A DNA stretch of 64,000 bases. Source: Cliona cf. orientalis (Eukaryota > Porifera > Demospongiae > Clionaida > Clionaidae). Positions 26,401-38,756 of the stretch are shown piece after piece. A model generated the notes under the pieces. The model worked only from the letters and a program-made list of their open reading frames with translations. It ran no database searches and was not told the DNA's origin. A program made the position numbers and the translations under genes. Position 1 is the stretch's first letter; each line of letters starts with the position of its first letter. The stretch spans positions 1,784,135-1,848,134 of the forward strand of contig OZ005692.1 in the NCBI GenBank assembly GCA_963930775.1. The letters are read 5' to 3'.

Positions 26401-27640
26401 CAAGCCTTATCGAAAGTAACCGCACAGGTGGATGCATATAAATTAAAGCTAACAGAAGAGTGTACTACATGTACCTATAGCTACGTTACAGCTAGTACTA
26501 TAATATTATTGTATAGAAAAAAATTATTATATATGTAGTGATGTGTATACATGCATGTACATAATTATTATTACATCACTGGCTGTAGCAAAATTTGCAT
26601 ACTGTGACATGCAAGCTCAACAAAACTACACTGACAATGTCATGAATAGGATGGGTGCACAGGTGCATGGATTGGGTGCAAATAACCCCACATGCACCCC
26701 CCTGGCGACACCACTGATCATAATTATAATTAACACCTAGAGATCACCTCCATGCCCAAATGGCTCAACACACAGTAGCTATACAATCATAATACCAATT
26801 AAGAGATCAGCTCCATGCCCGAATGGCTCGAGCAACACACAAGCTTAAGAATAATATTATTAATAATTATGTAATACCAAAAGAATACCTCCATGCCAAA
26901 ATGGCTCTATATATACATACATGCACATAATATTATGCGATCATATTATAAATACCAAGAGACTACCTCCATGCCCAAATGGCTCCACATGCACACTCAG
27001 TGTATAATAATACATACTAAGAGATCTGATTCACTTCCATGGCCAAATACAAAGTACTTGTATACGAAGAGATCAGCTCCATGCCCAAATGGCTCAACAT
27101 GCACACAGTATACAATCATAATAATATTATTATAATACCTCCATGCATGCCCAAATAGCTCTATTATAATTAATACACTGAGACAGTATGCGATCATAAT
27201 AATATTATAATACCAAGAGATTACCTCCATGCCCAACATAATAATATATCAGTATGTCTCCACACTGTAGCTATAATAATTATTAATATAATATACATAC
27301 TAAGAGATCACCTCCATGGTTATACAAGATACTCGTACGTATTATATACTATTAAGAGATCAGCTCCCCAAATACTAGGCTATAATTAAGCTCGATCAAC
27401 ACACAGTATACATGTGGTCATGCAAAATATAATACCAAGAAATCAACTCCTTGCCCAAATGGCTCTATATATACGCAGGACATACTAAGAGATTACCTCC
27501 ATGGCCAAATGGCTGCATGTATATACACCGTGCAAATTAAATACCAAAAAAATTAAGGGATTATCTCCATGGCATTCCCAAAATTATGGCTGTATATTTA
27601 TACACAGTGCAATTAATATTAGTATATACTCAGATTGTTC
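23453..27640 (+). repeat. 48-bp minisatellite array 1
   Basis: About fifty tandem monomers of 48 bp share the core AGAGATCACCTCCATGCCCA followed by AATGGCTC and a variable linker (CTATACAAAGTACACATGCTA or close). The core array runs to about 25900. From there to about 27640 the monomers decay: the core persists but linkers lengthen and diverge. A higher-order unit of about 448 bp is visible (for example 24314 and 24762 begin the same way). Because 48 is a multiple of 3, long spurious ORFs of 16-residue repeats appear on both strands, but they carry no sign of coding selection. Confidence 0.95.
26367..26716. mobile_element. CAGTGGCGTC-ended element inside the decayed array
   Basis: The ends CAGTGGCGTCTCTAGG and its imperfect inversion (CAGTGGTGTCGCCAG) resemble those of the element at 11866-12198. 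ATCAT occurs on both flanks, a possible 5-bp target duplication. It interrupts the decaying part of minisatellite array 1. No transposase is seen. Confidence 0.6.
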
Positions 27641-28785
27641 AAAAGTATCCTAAGAGTCAGATCATGCAGCTATATATATAGTCTTAAGACATTCGCTAAA
27701 TTTTCAATTCTATAGTGGAACAGCTAGCATACACTTATAATTATCTGCATGATTTATTTTACTTTAATCTTCACTGCATATACTATTCGTCTAACTTTAA
27801 ACTAGGCACAGTGTCCGTAGGCTCTGTAAAAATTTATGAAACTACTGCTGTAACAATAATTATCATGCCATCCAGCTCTCTCTATATATAGAGTCATAAT
27901 TAATTACAAAAAACAACAAAAACAACATCTGATTCAAGAAAACAGAACTCTTATAAATGCCTAATCTGATCCCGGATACTTTCTTTCCAAATGAAAAGCT
28001 CTTAATAGCTTCTAAATTATATTGGAGATTAAATTTTTTCATTAGCAAAGTGTTACCATTGCCTGTATTATAAGTAAGAAACTTTGATATTATTGAATAT
28101 TGAAGCTCCAAGTGAAGCATAGCTAATATTAATTATTACGGCATGAGTATTGGTACCTCGTTAAAAGAACATCTTCTGCCATGTTAATCCCGAACACTAT
28201 ATCTATAGTATACTCTCCCCGGAAGATAGATTTGTGCCAGGTTGTGGAAATAATAGACAATTTCAGGTGACATCCATTAATTAACTATACCATGTCTGGT
28301 ATAATGGCCATTTATCCTGCGCGCGCAGTCCCTGCGAGGGGCAGGGGGTACCCCCACGCGCACGCGCACGCGCGCAGACTTGCACTGTGATTCACACTAG
28401 CTCATGATCAGTGTGTTAACAGTTTTGCTAGCTACACTCGTTGAAGCTTGATTTTCGACCAATCAGCTATTAATAGAGTCTATCGTAGCGACTATGCCAT
28501 ATACAAGAGGAAGATATTGTTGGCCAGTGGGAGTGAGTCAGCTAGGCGATGGCTCTTCAGTCCGGCAGCCATACTGAGCGGTCTTCCCGAGAATCTCGCT
28601 ATGCAGGAAGCCGATTTGTGTAACCCCCCCCCTCCATTTTCTCCTCGTCCTATCTATCACGAGGCGGAAAATGCTGTTTGCCGTCCAGCCATTTAAAATT
28701 AATATTCTGGATCACTAGCATGACTAGCAAGTGACTCAGTCTTCCGAAATCAAGGTGAGCTTTAATTAAAAATGGTTGAGCCTGT
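27641..28785. other. Gene-free stretch
   Basis: AT-rich sequence contains one GC-rich patch near 28317-28375 (CGCACGCGCACGCGCGC). Short ORFs, including one of 82 codons at 28448, have no recognisable content. I cannot support a gene. Confidence 0.5.
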
Positions 28786-30206
28786 GTATATTTAAGGTAC
28801 CATTTAATTGCGTGGGCGTGAGCGTCAGGAATGGCTAATTCAATTAGCGAATCGTGAAGGGGCGTGGCCGAAGAGGCCATACGAGTGCTTTTGGTCGAAG
28901 GTGGGCGTGTCCAGAATCGGCCAGGGATGATTATGCGCGTGTAATTAGCGACCGGAAGTGGCCCCTGAAGAAAAGGCCGGTAATTGCCCACATCAAAGCA
29001 AGATCAAAGCATTCTTTCTTAACTATTAACCGCAACGACTTATTATACACTAAGTAGAAAAAAAAAGCAAATTTAAATAAATAATCTAATTCATGGGGGG
29101 TTTGGGAGTACTTGGGGGGACAATTTTTACATGGGCACGCAGAATGGGTCAAAACTAGAGATTTGACCGAACAAATTTTTGATTCACTCCTTAGAATTAA
29201 AGTTCTGGCCCTTTGAAGTTTCCCCATATGTTTGTATAGGAAGCCATGCATTTGCAATGTTTTCCGCCCACGCGCGCACATTAACGTGACGACCTTTACC
29301 CGATTTGTTCAAAATTGGAGTACAGGCTGCCTGCTTGCATGGTATGGCTCTACTAAGCATCCATCTCAACTATGTGGTGGTTTTGGACAGTTTTTTTTTC
29401 TGCTTAGTGTTCTGGTCTCCTTGAAAAAAAAAAAAAAAAAAAAAAAAAAAGCTTATTAGGCCTAATTAAGCATGTGGGCGTGTTCCTGGCACTGTGTGGA
29501 GTGTGTGCGTGTGCGTTAATGCAGGTTTTATTGCTTCCGACTGGGCGTGGCTTCACGGGCCAGTGCTTGGACATCGGCGCCTGGGACTTGGCCTCGGCGA
29601 TAGGTGGGCGTGTCCCGGAAGCGGTGGTGACCTTTGAACCCCGCGAAGAGGCTTTGGGGGCGTGGCAGGAGGTCAAAGGTGAGGCCATGTCTGTTAATGA
29701 GGCACTGTACGGCGGTGCGATCGAGGGGCCTGTACGGCTGGACGGAAGCTGACGATGGTTTGAAGCGGATGTGGTTGCGATGACGTGTTGTTACTCCGCC
29801 CACACAGGAAATGAGGTGAGCTCTTGCGTGGGCGGTGTGGCAGAACGGCCTCCAAGTGTTTGTGTGTGTTTTGGCCTTGAGGAAGCTGTGTGTTTTAATT
29901 GGGATTGATTGTGGGCTTCCGGTGGACATCCGGTGGTTAGTAGGCACTTGATTGAGAATGGTGGTCCTTGGGGAACAGGGTGGGGCTGTTTTGGGCGTGG
30001 CCTGGCCCCTCCCTTCCGGCTCGGCTTCCGGTCCATGGAGGATATTAAATGAACACTTCCGGCTCTAGCAGCCACACCCCTGAGACCTGTGCAATTAAAA
30101 GGGCGTGGTTACACAACATGCACCTCACTAATGACTTTGATGTGGTTTAGGTGTCATATCCCCCACCTCACGCCCACGCAATTTAATGGTACCTTAAAGT
30201 GTATAT
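28786..30206. mobile_element. 1.4-kb element with terminal inverted repeats of about 38 bp
   Basis: The left end has TTTAAGGTACCATTTAATTG followed by CGTGGGCGTGAG; the right end inverts this with few differences. The interior is GC-richer than its surroundings and full of GGGCGTGG-type words. It contains a poly-A run of about 25 at 29424-29449. Its longest ORFs (92-139 codons) overlap on both strands and match nothing I recognise. It is probably a non-autonomous DNA element. Confidence 0.75.
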
Positions 30207-30509
30207 CCTGTGGATGTGGAGGAGATTGGTCATGAAGGTTGACGGTTGCAGGGGTATAAAACTTACACCGTAGTAGCTGAAATTTTTGTATTAGCATCTA
30301 ATAATAGCTAGAATTGTGTATTATATAGCTATGCAAACGGACACTTTTGTGTCAGTGGAGTTTGACCTTTCAAGTTCACATAATCATATGCTAACTATGG
30401 GGTACAGGCAGCTACTGGTGTTTGTCAAATCTTTGAGCACTTGTGATCAGTCCTTAATCGAAATAGAAGCGGCCTGGAGAGATCACCATGCTATGCTGTA
30501 GGCCATATA

Positions 30510-30720
30510 TACCGTATAGCGGGAAACTTTCGAGGGAGAAAACTTTCACGAATTTCGTGATTTTCCAGCCATCCGCGAAAGTTTTCTCCACGAAATTCTA
30601 GGCATGCCACACCCATTATGCGACCAGTTTTAACATTCCGCGAAAGTTTTCTCCGTGAAATGCTCCTTTCCTACCGATCCGCGAAAGTTTTCTCCCTCGA
30701 AAATTTCCCGCTATACGGTA
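30510..30720. mobile_element. MITE ending TACCGTATAGCGGGAAA
   Basis: Terminal inverted repeats of about 36 bp (TACCGTATAGCGGGAAACTT and onward into GAGGGAGAAAACTTT) bound 211 bp. The word CCGCGAAAGTTTTCTCC is repeated three times inside. TA at both outer edges is compatible with TA target duplication. An isolated end-like fragment (CTGCTATACGGTA) sits at about 31267. Confidence 0.8.
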
Positions 30721-30804
30721 CATGTGCATGTAGGTGAGCTGCATGGGTGTTCTGGTAATTCTATCATACATAATATTATATTCTGTGGGCTTTATGGCTA
30801 GGTA

Positions 30805-31236
30805 TACCGTATTACCTCTAATTTAACGGACACCAGAAAAATAATTATTTGGCCAGTATCCGCTATTATAATAATTGAAGTGTCCGATAAATTGGAACAC
30901 GCTTTCACGCATGTGCATACATTCGGTCAAATGGACGTGCGATCGAGCAGCTGCAAAGATTGAGAAAATGAGACGGTACCTGGAGCTCCCTGTTCATGGT
31001 AGGAAAGAAAACAACTCTCCTCCCTCACTACCACCAAAGAAGTAGCTGTCCATTGCAAATTTTGCTTGATCAGTACCACGCTAGCACGAGCTGTCCAATG
31101 ATGTCCGGATAATAATTAGAACAACCAAAATTCAAACTTCATGACTGTCCAGTTTAATTAGAGGTAAACAAATAATTCGAAATGGTGTCCGGATAATTGG
31201 CTAAGAGATGTCCGTTAAATTAGAGGCAATACGGTA
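30805..31236. mobile_element. MITE ending TACCGTATTACCTCTAATTT
   Basis: Terminal inverted repeats of about 28 bp (TACCGTATTACCTCTAATTT then AACGGACA) enclose 432 bp. GTCC.ATAATT words recur inside on both strands. No coding sequence is seen. Confidence 0.8.
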
Positions 31237-31287
31237 ATAAGAATTTGGACCAAAAAAAAAAAATTCCTGCTATACGGTATATATTGC

Positions 31288-32129
31288 TGTAGCGTAAGCC
31301 GCCATTTATCGGCATGCAAATTTTCCCGATTTGTAACTCCCGCCAGGAATGACGTATGAACTTGGTTTTTGCACTGAAAGGAAGCTCTTGACGTAGGCTT
31401 TCATTAACTAGAATCCAGCGAGGTAGGCCCTATTAATCAATGAGCTATAAGCGCTAATGTGCAGACATGAAAATACCATTTATCGGCAACCGGTACGTAT
31501 TATCGGCACACCTATTCTTTTCCATAATGGCGAATGCGCCATTTATTGGCACCTTGGCCTTCTCGAGCCTTTTACTGCTGCCTTACTTGCCAGAAAATTA
31601 TAGAAAAAATATCCCCAGATACTTCAGGATGTCCTCTCACTATATCTCTCTTCTCATATTGATCGCTTGCATCGTCTTTGAACGGCAGCCGTGAATGTGT
31701 TGATACTACACGTAAAATCGATACTGGAGCCGTTTCAACAGTATAATAAATTCGTGAAGGACTTGGATGTGTTCTAGGCATCAGCCTCCACCTTAAGAGC
31801 AACTATGACGGAATAATAATCTTTCTAGCTCTTGCTAGGCCACGGTAAAGCCGCCATGAGCTGTTTCTCCCTGTAGACGCCAGATACTTCATCCGATTTT
31901 GATCGAACTTGGTATAGAGCTTCTTCACCACGCCTTCTTGCCAGTAATATCATCCTTTTCTTCCTGTTTACTTTCCTTGGTGTGCAATGGCCATTGAAAG
32001 TTTCAGGTCCGTAAACGCTTCAGCGATGTCCGTATAATCCCGTAAAATACGTCGTAAACTAGATGCCGATGATTGGCACGGGCGGTGCCGATATTACGTA
32101 CATGCCGATATATGGCGGCTTACGCTACA
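31288..32129. mobile_element. MITE-like element ending TGTAGCGTAAGCCGCC
   Basis: The left end TGTAGCGTAAGCCGCCATTT continues ATCGGCATG; the right end inverts it with one mismatch over about 29 bases. The interior of about 840 bp contains more CGGCA words, but its ORFs of about 75 codons have no recognisable content. Confidence 0.75.
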
Positions 32130-32242
32130 ATGGTGACATACTCTAATCAGAACAGATGATCAAACCATTTGAATGTATATTTACGTAGTTATGACGTTGT
32201 GTGTTTGTGTGTATAATAGAGTGCAAATAATTTGTCGAATGT

Positions 32243-35200
32243 GTTCTGTGTAAGAAGCCATTTGGACATGGAGGTGATCTTTTAGTAGTATAACTATGTC
32301 CATTTGGGCATGAAGGTGATTACTTAGTATGTGTACTGTGTGTTGAGCCATTTGGGCATGGAGGTGATCTCTTAGTATGCATATTGTGTATATAGAGCCA
32401 TTTGGGCATGGAGCTAATTTCTTAGCATGTGTACTGTGTGCATGTTGAGCCATTTGGGCATGGAACTGATTTCTTAGCATGTGTACTGTGTGTTGAGCCA
32501 TTTGGGCATGGAGGTGATCTCTTAGTATGCGTACTGTGTACAAGAGCCATTTGGGCATGGAACTGATTTCTTAGTATATGTACTGTGTGTTGAGCCATTT
32601 GGGCATGGAACTGATTTCTTAGTATATGTACTGTGTGTTGAGCCATTTGGGCATGGAGGTGATCTCTTAGTATGCGTATTGTGTATATAGAGCCATTTGG
32701 GCATGGAGCTAATTTCTTAGCATATGTACTGTGTGTTATGTACAATGTGTTGAGCCATTTGGGCATGGAACTGATTTCTTAGTATATGTACTGTGTATAA
32801 GAGCCATTTGTGCATGGAGCTGATTTCTTAGCATGTGTACTGTGTGTTGAGCCATTTGGGTATGAAACTGATTTCTTAGTATATGTACTGTGTGTTGAGC
32901 CATTTGGGCATGGAGGTGATCTCTTAGTATGCGTACTGTGTATAAGAGCCATTTGTGCATGGAGCTGATTTCTTAGCATGTGTACTGTGTGTTGAGCCAT
33001 TTGTGCATGGAGCTGATTTCTTAGCATGTGTACTGTGTGTTGAGCCATTTGGGCATGGAGCTGATTTCTTAGCATATGTACTGTGTGTTGAGCCATTTGG
33101 GCATGGAGGTGATCTCTTAGTATGCGTACTGTGTACAAGAGCCATTTGGGCATGGAGCTGATTTCTTGGATTGTGTACTGTGTGTTGAGCCATTTGGGCA
33201 TGGAGGTGATCTCTTAGTATGCGTACTGTGTATAAGAGCCATTTGTGCATGGAGCTGATTTCTTAGCATGTGTACTGTGTGTTGAGCCATTCGGGCATGG
33301 AGCTGATCTCTTAGCATGTATACTGTGTGTTGAGCCATTTGGGCATGAAACTGATTTCTTAGTATATGTACTGTGTGTTGAGCCATTTGGGCATGGAGGT
33401 GATCTCTTAGTATGTGTACTGTGTATAAGAGCCATTTGTGCATGGAGCTGATTTCTTAGCATGTGTACTGTGTGTTGAGCCATTTGGGCATGAAACTGAT
33501 TTCTTAGTATATGTACTGTGTGTTGAGCCATTTGGGCATGGAGGTGATCTCTTAGTATGCGTACTGTGTATAAGAGCCATTTGTGCATGGAGCTGATTTC
33601 TTAGCATGTGTACTGTGTGTTGAGCCATTTGTGCATGGAGCTGATTTCTTAGCATGTGTACTGTGTGTTGAGCCATTTGGGCATGGAGCTGATTTCTTAG
33701 CATGTATACTGTGTGTTGAGCCATTTGGGCATGGAGGTGATCTCTTAGTATGCGTACTGTGTACAAGAGCCATTTGGGCATGGAGCTGATCTCTTGGATT
33801 GTGTACTGTGTGTTGAGCCATTTGGGCATGGAACTGATTTCTTAGTATATTATGTACTGTGTGTTGAGCCATTTGTGCATGGAGCTGATTTCTTAGCATG
33901 TGTACAGTGTGTTGAACCATTTGTGCATGGAGCTAATTTCTTAGCATGTGTGCTGTGTGTTGAGCCATTTGGGCATGAAGGTGATCTCTTAGTATGCGTA
34001 CTGTGTATAAGAGCCATTTGTGCATGGAGCTGATTTCTTAGCACGTGTACTGTGTGTTGAGCCATTTGTGCATGGAGCTGATTTCTTCGCATGTGTACTG
34101 TGTGTTGAGCCATTTGGGCATGGAGCTGATTTCTTAGCATGTGTACTGTGTGTTGAGCCATTTGGGCATGGAGGTGATCTCTTAGTATGCGTACTGTGTA
34201 CAAGAGCCATTTGGGCATGGAGTTGATCTCTTGGATTGTGTACTGTGTGTTGAGCCATTTGGGCATGGAACTGATTTCTTAGTATATGTACTGTGTGTTG
34301 AGCCATTTGTGCATGGAGCTGATTTCTTAGCATGTGTACAGTGTGTTGAACCATTTGTGCATGGAGCTGATTTCTTAGCATGTGTACTGTGTGTTGAGCC
34401 ATTTGTGCATGGAGCTGATTTCTTAGCATGTGTACTGTGTGTTGAGCCATTTGGGCATGAACTTCAAGGTGATCTCTTAGTATGCGTACTGTGTATAAGA
34501 GCCATTTGTGCATGGAGCTGATTTCTTAGCATGTGTACTGTGTGTTGAGCCATTTGGGCATGGAGGTGATCTCTTAGTATGCGTACTGTGTACAAGAGCC
34601 ATTTGGGCATGGAGTTGATCTCTTGGATTGTGTACTGTGTGTTGAGCCATTTGGGCATGGAACTGATTTCTTAGTATATGTACTGTGTGTTGAGCCATTT
34701 GTGCATGGAGCTGATTTCTTAGCATGTGTACAGTGTGTTGAACCATTTGTGCATGGAGCTGATTTCTTAGCATGTGTACTGTGTGTTGAGCCATTTGTGC
34801 ATGGAGCTGATTTCTTAGCATGTGTACTGTGTGTTGAGCCATTTGGGCATGAACTTCAAGGTGATCTCTTAGTATGCGTACTGTGTATAAGAGCCATTTG
34901 TGCATGGAGCTGATTTCTTAGCATGTGTACTGTGTGTTGAGCCATTTGTGCATGGAGCTGATTTCTTATCATGTTTACTGTGTGTTGAGCCATTTGGGCA
35001 TGGAGCTGATCTCTTAGCATGTGTACTGTGTGTTGAGCCATTTGGGCATGGAACTGATTTCTTAGTATAATATTATGTACTGTGTGTTGAGCCATTTGGG
35101 CATGGAGGTGATCTCTTAGTATGCGTACTGTGTATAAGAGCCATTTGTGCATGGAGCTAATTTTTTAGCATGTGTACTGTGTGTTGAGCCATTTGGGCAT

Positions 35201-35615
35201 GTAGGTGATCTCTTAGCATGTGTACTGTGTATATAGAGCCATTTAAACATGGAGGTGATCTCTTAGTATGTGTACTGTGAGTGGGGCCATTTGTGCATGG
35301 AGCTGATCTCTTAGCATTTAGTATCAGCTACCATAATCTTAAACCCCAAATTGTGGGATAGTTAGAGGTGATAAAGTGTCATTAGTATGTTAATGGATCA
35401 ATAGTGACTGCTACCAAATAGTCAGATGTTGGTTTTGCATATTCTATGAAGCGGCAAAGAGATGATCTCTTGGTATTATGTTCTGTGTATATAGAGCCAT
35501 TTGGGCATGGAGCTAATATCTTAGATATGTGCTACGCAAAGAGCCATTTGGACATGGAACTGATTTCTTAGCATGCGTACTGTGTATATAGAGCCATTTG
35601 GGCATGGAGGTTAGG
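32243..35615 (-). repeat. 48-bp minisatellite array 2, inverted relative to array 1
   Basis: About sixty monomers carry the reverse complement of the array 1 core (GAGCCATTTGGGCATGGAGG on the plus strand), so the two arrays face each other. Monomer subtypes (GGAGGTGATCTC, GGAGCTGATTTC, GTGCATGG) are arranged in higher-order units; a 392-bp unit is repeated almost exactly (34231-34521 and 34623-34913). Edges decay after about 35300. Long ORFs on both strands follow from the period of 48 and are not genes. Confidence 0.95.
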
Positions 35616-35947
35616 GAATGCGTGAAGTTTGACCAGCCTAACTGGCCAGAGATAATAACATGCAGCTTATAGATACACACTTGATTAGTCATAGATATGC
35701 TCCATCGAGGCCCTGAGTTTTCTCATAATTACCTCATAGGTTTCATCATAATTATACCTAATATCACAAAAAAAATAAATTGCTATTGGGGATGTAATGT
35801 GTAGCCATTTGATGTTAACATTGTCATAGTTTTATCTTTGAATGTACAGGCACACTGGTTCCTGATGACATATTGACTTTGATAACCTTGAGCAGAGAAA
35901 ATTATTAAATTTTAATTCTGATATGCATCATTTTGTCAATTAGTATG

Positions 35948-36448
35948 TACAGTGGAACCCCGCTTAACGGACACCCCTCAACGGCGGACACCTGGGATAT
36001 AACGGACAATTCTGAATGTCCGGATTGTATTTCCATAGACTTCAATAATATATTCAAACCCTCTTAACAGCGGACACCCTGCTACTCTGTACAACAGACA
36101 CTAATTTTGGTCCCGGTCGAGCCTGCGTAGTAGTGAACAACCTCGCATAACGGACAGTTAGGCTATACCCATCATTAAAATCGGTCGGTTTCAGCAACCA
36201 GTAACTACAGTAAAGCCTAAATATCATAGTATGTCTCAAATTCCTACTTATAGGAGCTGTCAGTTGACAGATCTCTCATCAATACGGTCTTTTTCGTCGT
36301 CCTCAGTACTACTAGTGCTTTATCATAGCTGGCTGCGATTGTAGGAGGGGCGTGGTCAACCACTAACCCCTGAGCTAAGGACAGGGCCTCACTACAGCGA
36401 CAAAATTTTTGGTCCCAATGGTGTCCACTTTAGAGGGGTTCCACTGTA
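35948..36448. mobile_element. MITE with TACAGTGGAACCCC ends (mariner/pogo type)
   Basis: The ends TACAGTGGAACCCCGCTTAA and the inverted GGGGTTCCACTGTA enclose 501 bp, with TA at both outer edges. CAGTGGAACC ends with TA duplications are known from pogo/Tigger-like elements. Inner words of the form AACGGACA.. recur. No transposase ORF is seen. Confidence 0.75.
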
Positions 36449-36449
36449 T

Positions 36450-37376
36450 ATGTAGTTGTAGCTATATAATATAGCTACCATGTAATATCATGATAGTATT
36501 TATTTTGACTGTAATACTATACTATTCATGATAATTAAATGCACATCAGTTTCTGATGACAAAGTGACTTCAATAGCCTGCAGAAGAGAACAGCATTCAC
36601 TGTACATCATGAACTTTTTTATGCTGTATAAAAATTATAATATCATGCAGGTATTATTTTTTAATGCGCGCACTTTTTTAATGTGCGTAGCGAATATTCC
36701 TGCCAATTAAATTTACGCATATGGGAGGGGTCGTCAAAGTATTCGGTAATTCCGTGATCACGGAGTTAATGATGCGGCCGAGCCATTCCAGCACGGAGCC
36801 ACTACAGCACGCTACAGCTAGTCTACAGGTACATGCATGGGGATACATGACACTGTATGCTTCAAACTTATTAGAACCGCTGCTGGAAACATGCATGCTA
36901 TCTTTTACACAATAGATAGTAATTTTATTGTTCTGGAACAATAATATAATTATTATAATTGTAAAAACACAGCGCTAGTGTGTGAGTTGACAGTCACACC
37001 CATCGATCTGTTATTGTGTTGAATACAATGATGTACAAACTTATCCATGCATGTACAGACAATAATATTTATTTTATTGTTTGCTCATGAGAACATGTGA
37101 CTCGTTCCTGAGAGAATCTGAGACAATGTCAGCAACCATGTCTGAAGTCACATGTTGCATTTTACAATGACATGACATTGTCCATGTCTCACAATCTAAA
37201 CCAAACTCATAATCAAGGTGTCATCGATAGCGCCACGGTCGGCATTCCCTCATAATGGTAATGTATAGATAGGTTTAGTCAATACACAGTATCATAATTA
37301 TAGCTTAATAATAAATTCACAGTGCATACGTAACTTTACAGATATCGTACTACAACAATGTAAAGCCCAGAAAATA
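36450..37376. repeat. Downstream flank of unit 2, duplicated near unit 3
   Basis: From about 36820 the sequence (for example ATACATGACACTGTATGCTT, GACAGTCACACCCAT, CAATGTCAGCAACCATGTCT) matches 45665-46510 beside unit 3. The Roco genes therefore duplicated together with about 0.5 kb or more of 3' flank. The part 36776-36830 is related to the reverse complement of about 22428-22470. 36450-36775 shows nothing recognisable. Confidence 0.7.
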
Positions 37377-38592
37377 GGAAAAAAAAGTGTGCTGGTTTTA
37401 CACATATAGGTGTGCTAAGTCAATGTCTCCAGTTTTGACACAATGCACATGTGCTGAAACTTGCACTGTGCTGAAGTTGCACATGTGCTATTTGCATATT
37501 TGTGCTATTCTAGCATATGAAATTGTGCTATTATTGATGTGTTGATTCAAAATAGTCACATGACATTACAAAAAATAGTTGCATATTTAATTTAGTACAC
37601 AAAATAACGATAAAATACAAACAATTATTAAACAAAATGTCATAAAACACACGTGCACAATATCATGTACCTATGTACCTGGCAATCTATTACAAACATA
37701 ACAGCTGTCTATAACATACTTGAAGTTTGTAAAAGTAGAGTAGCTTCATACAAGCATCTCCATCTTGGTTTCTTGAGTGGTAGCTACATGTATATGATAC
37801 CATATGCTGTAATGAGAGAGAAGCCAAATAAACTTTTTACAACTATTACAGCATAAGAGGGAATGTATGTAGAACACCTTATACAAGCACTGTTAGCTAC
37901 TAGCTTTTTTACTGCTTTTGAAGACTGATAGTCTAAGACTTATATTATATGTGACATACGTCAAATTTTATTGGTAAGGCTGTCTCTATCACACCTAAAT
38001 TCTTTTTATTGGGTCATTAATATAAATAAGTACCTTATTTTGATGGTTCTCAGGGTTTGAGGCTTAGACTGGTGACTTCTTGACCATAAATTTGATGACC
38101 TGCAACTTGTAGATATTTAAAGATGTATAATATGGCTGTACCTTCTCTCTTAATTTCTCCCCTTCTTACTTTTGTAGCCGCTTAGTAAACAATATGCTAG
38201 CTATAGCACATAAGGCATGCACACACAGCAGCTGCAGGTAGTAATATGATTTATAGAGTTCACTATTAATAGCTCACCATTTTTTATGAAAGTACTGCTC
38301 AACTCAAGCTTCCTTTTCCATTTCTCATTGACTTACAAACTCCAGAGCTGTGTTCACTCCATTTTGATACAGAAAATAATTGTAGCTAACTTTTGACTTC
38401 AGCAGCTTTTTTTAAATTGAGTGGCAGCTGTTTGGGAATGCTGAATCTGATGTGCTGTTTGTAATGTGATAATTAATAACTAGCACACTGCTGTGTGCAT
38501 TTAGCACATTTGCTGTGCTACTTTTGGAAATCAGCACACCTTGTGCAGTCTTAGCACACCAAATTAGAGCCAAACTACACGCCATTTTTTCC
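37377..38592. mobile_element. 1.2-kb insertion in the flank of unit 2
   Basis: The flanking sequence AAGCCCAGAAAATA .. GAAAGAAAGTACTTTATC is continuous at 46485-46525 beside unit 3 but split here by about 1.2 kb. The inserted ends are roughly inverted (GGAAAAAAAAGTGTGCTGG on the left; GGAAAAAATGGCGTGTAG reading in from the right). The word TGTGCT recurs near both ends. I see no transposase, and the target duplication is unclear. Confidence 0.65.
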
Positions 38593-38756
38593 TGTGAAAG
38601 AAAGTACTTTATCTAGCTATACATTCTTCTACATATCATCTTGTCCTATACATAACTATTACTGTAACAATGATTTTGGCTTGCAACATTCAGTAATTAC
38701 TGCTTTTAGACTATCAATTAACTTTTGTTGACATAAAAAATAAGCCTATATATAAA

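Noticed and set aside
28448-28696. 82-codon ORF as a possible gene
   Set aside because: No recognisable motif, no flanking exons, and it lies in repeat-rich DNA.
29474-29947. Overlapping ORFs on both strands within the 1.4-kb inverted-repeat element
   Set aside because: They reflect GC-rich, stop-poor sequence; no transposase motif such as a DDE triad is visible.
23437-35152. Many long ORFs encoding 16-residue repeats on both strands
   Set aside because: The 48-bp period is divisible by three, so any stop-free frame stays open. Several frames and both strands are open at once, with no start context or splice structure.
23453-35615. CRISPR-like look of repeats with variable spacers
   Set aside because: The spacers are themselves repeated or simply diverged linkers, the genome is eukaryotic with introns, and there are no cas genes. 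It is a minisatellite.
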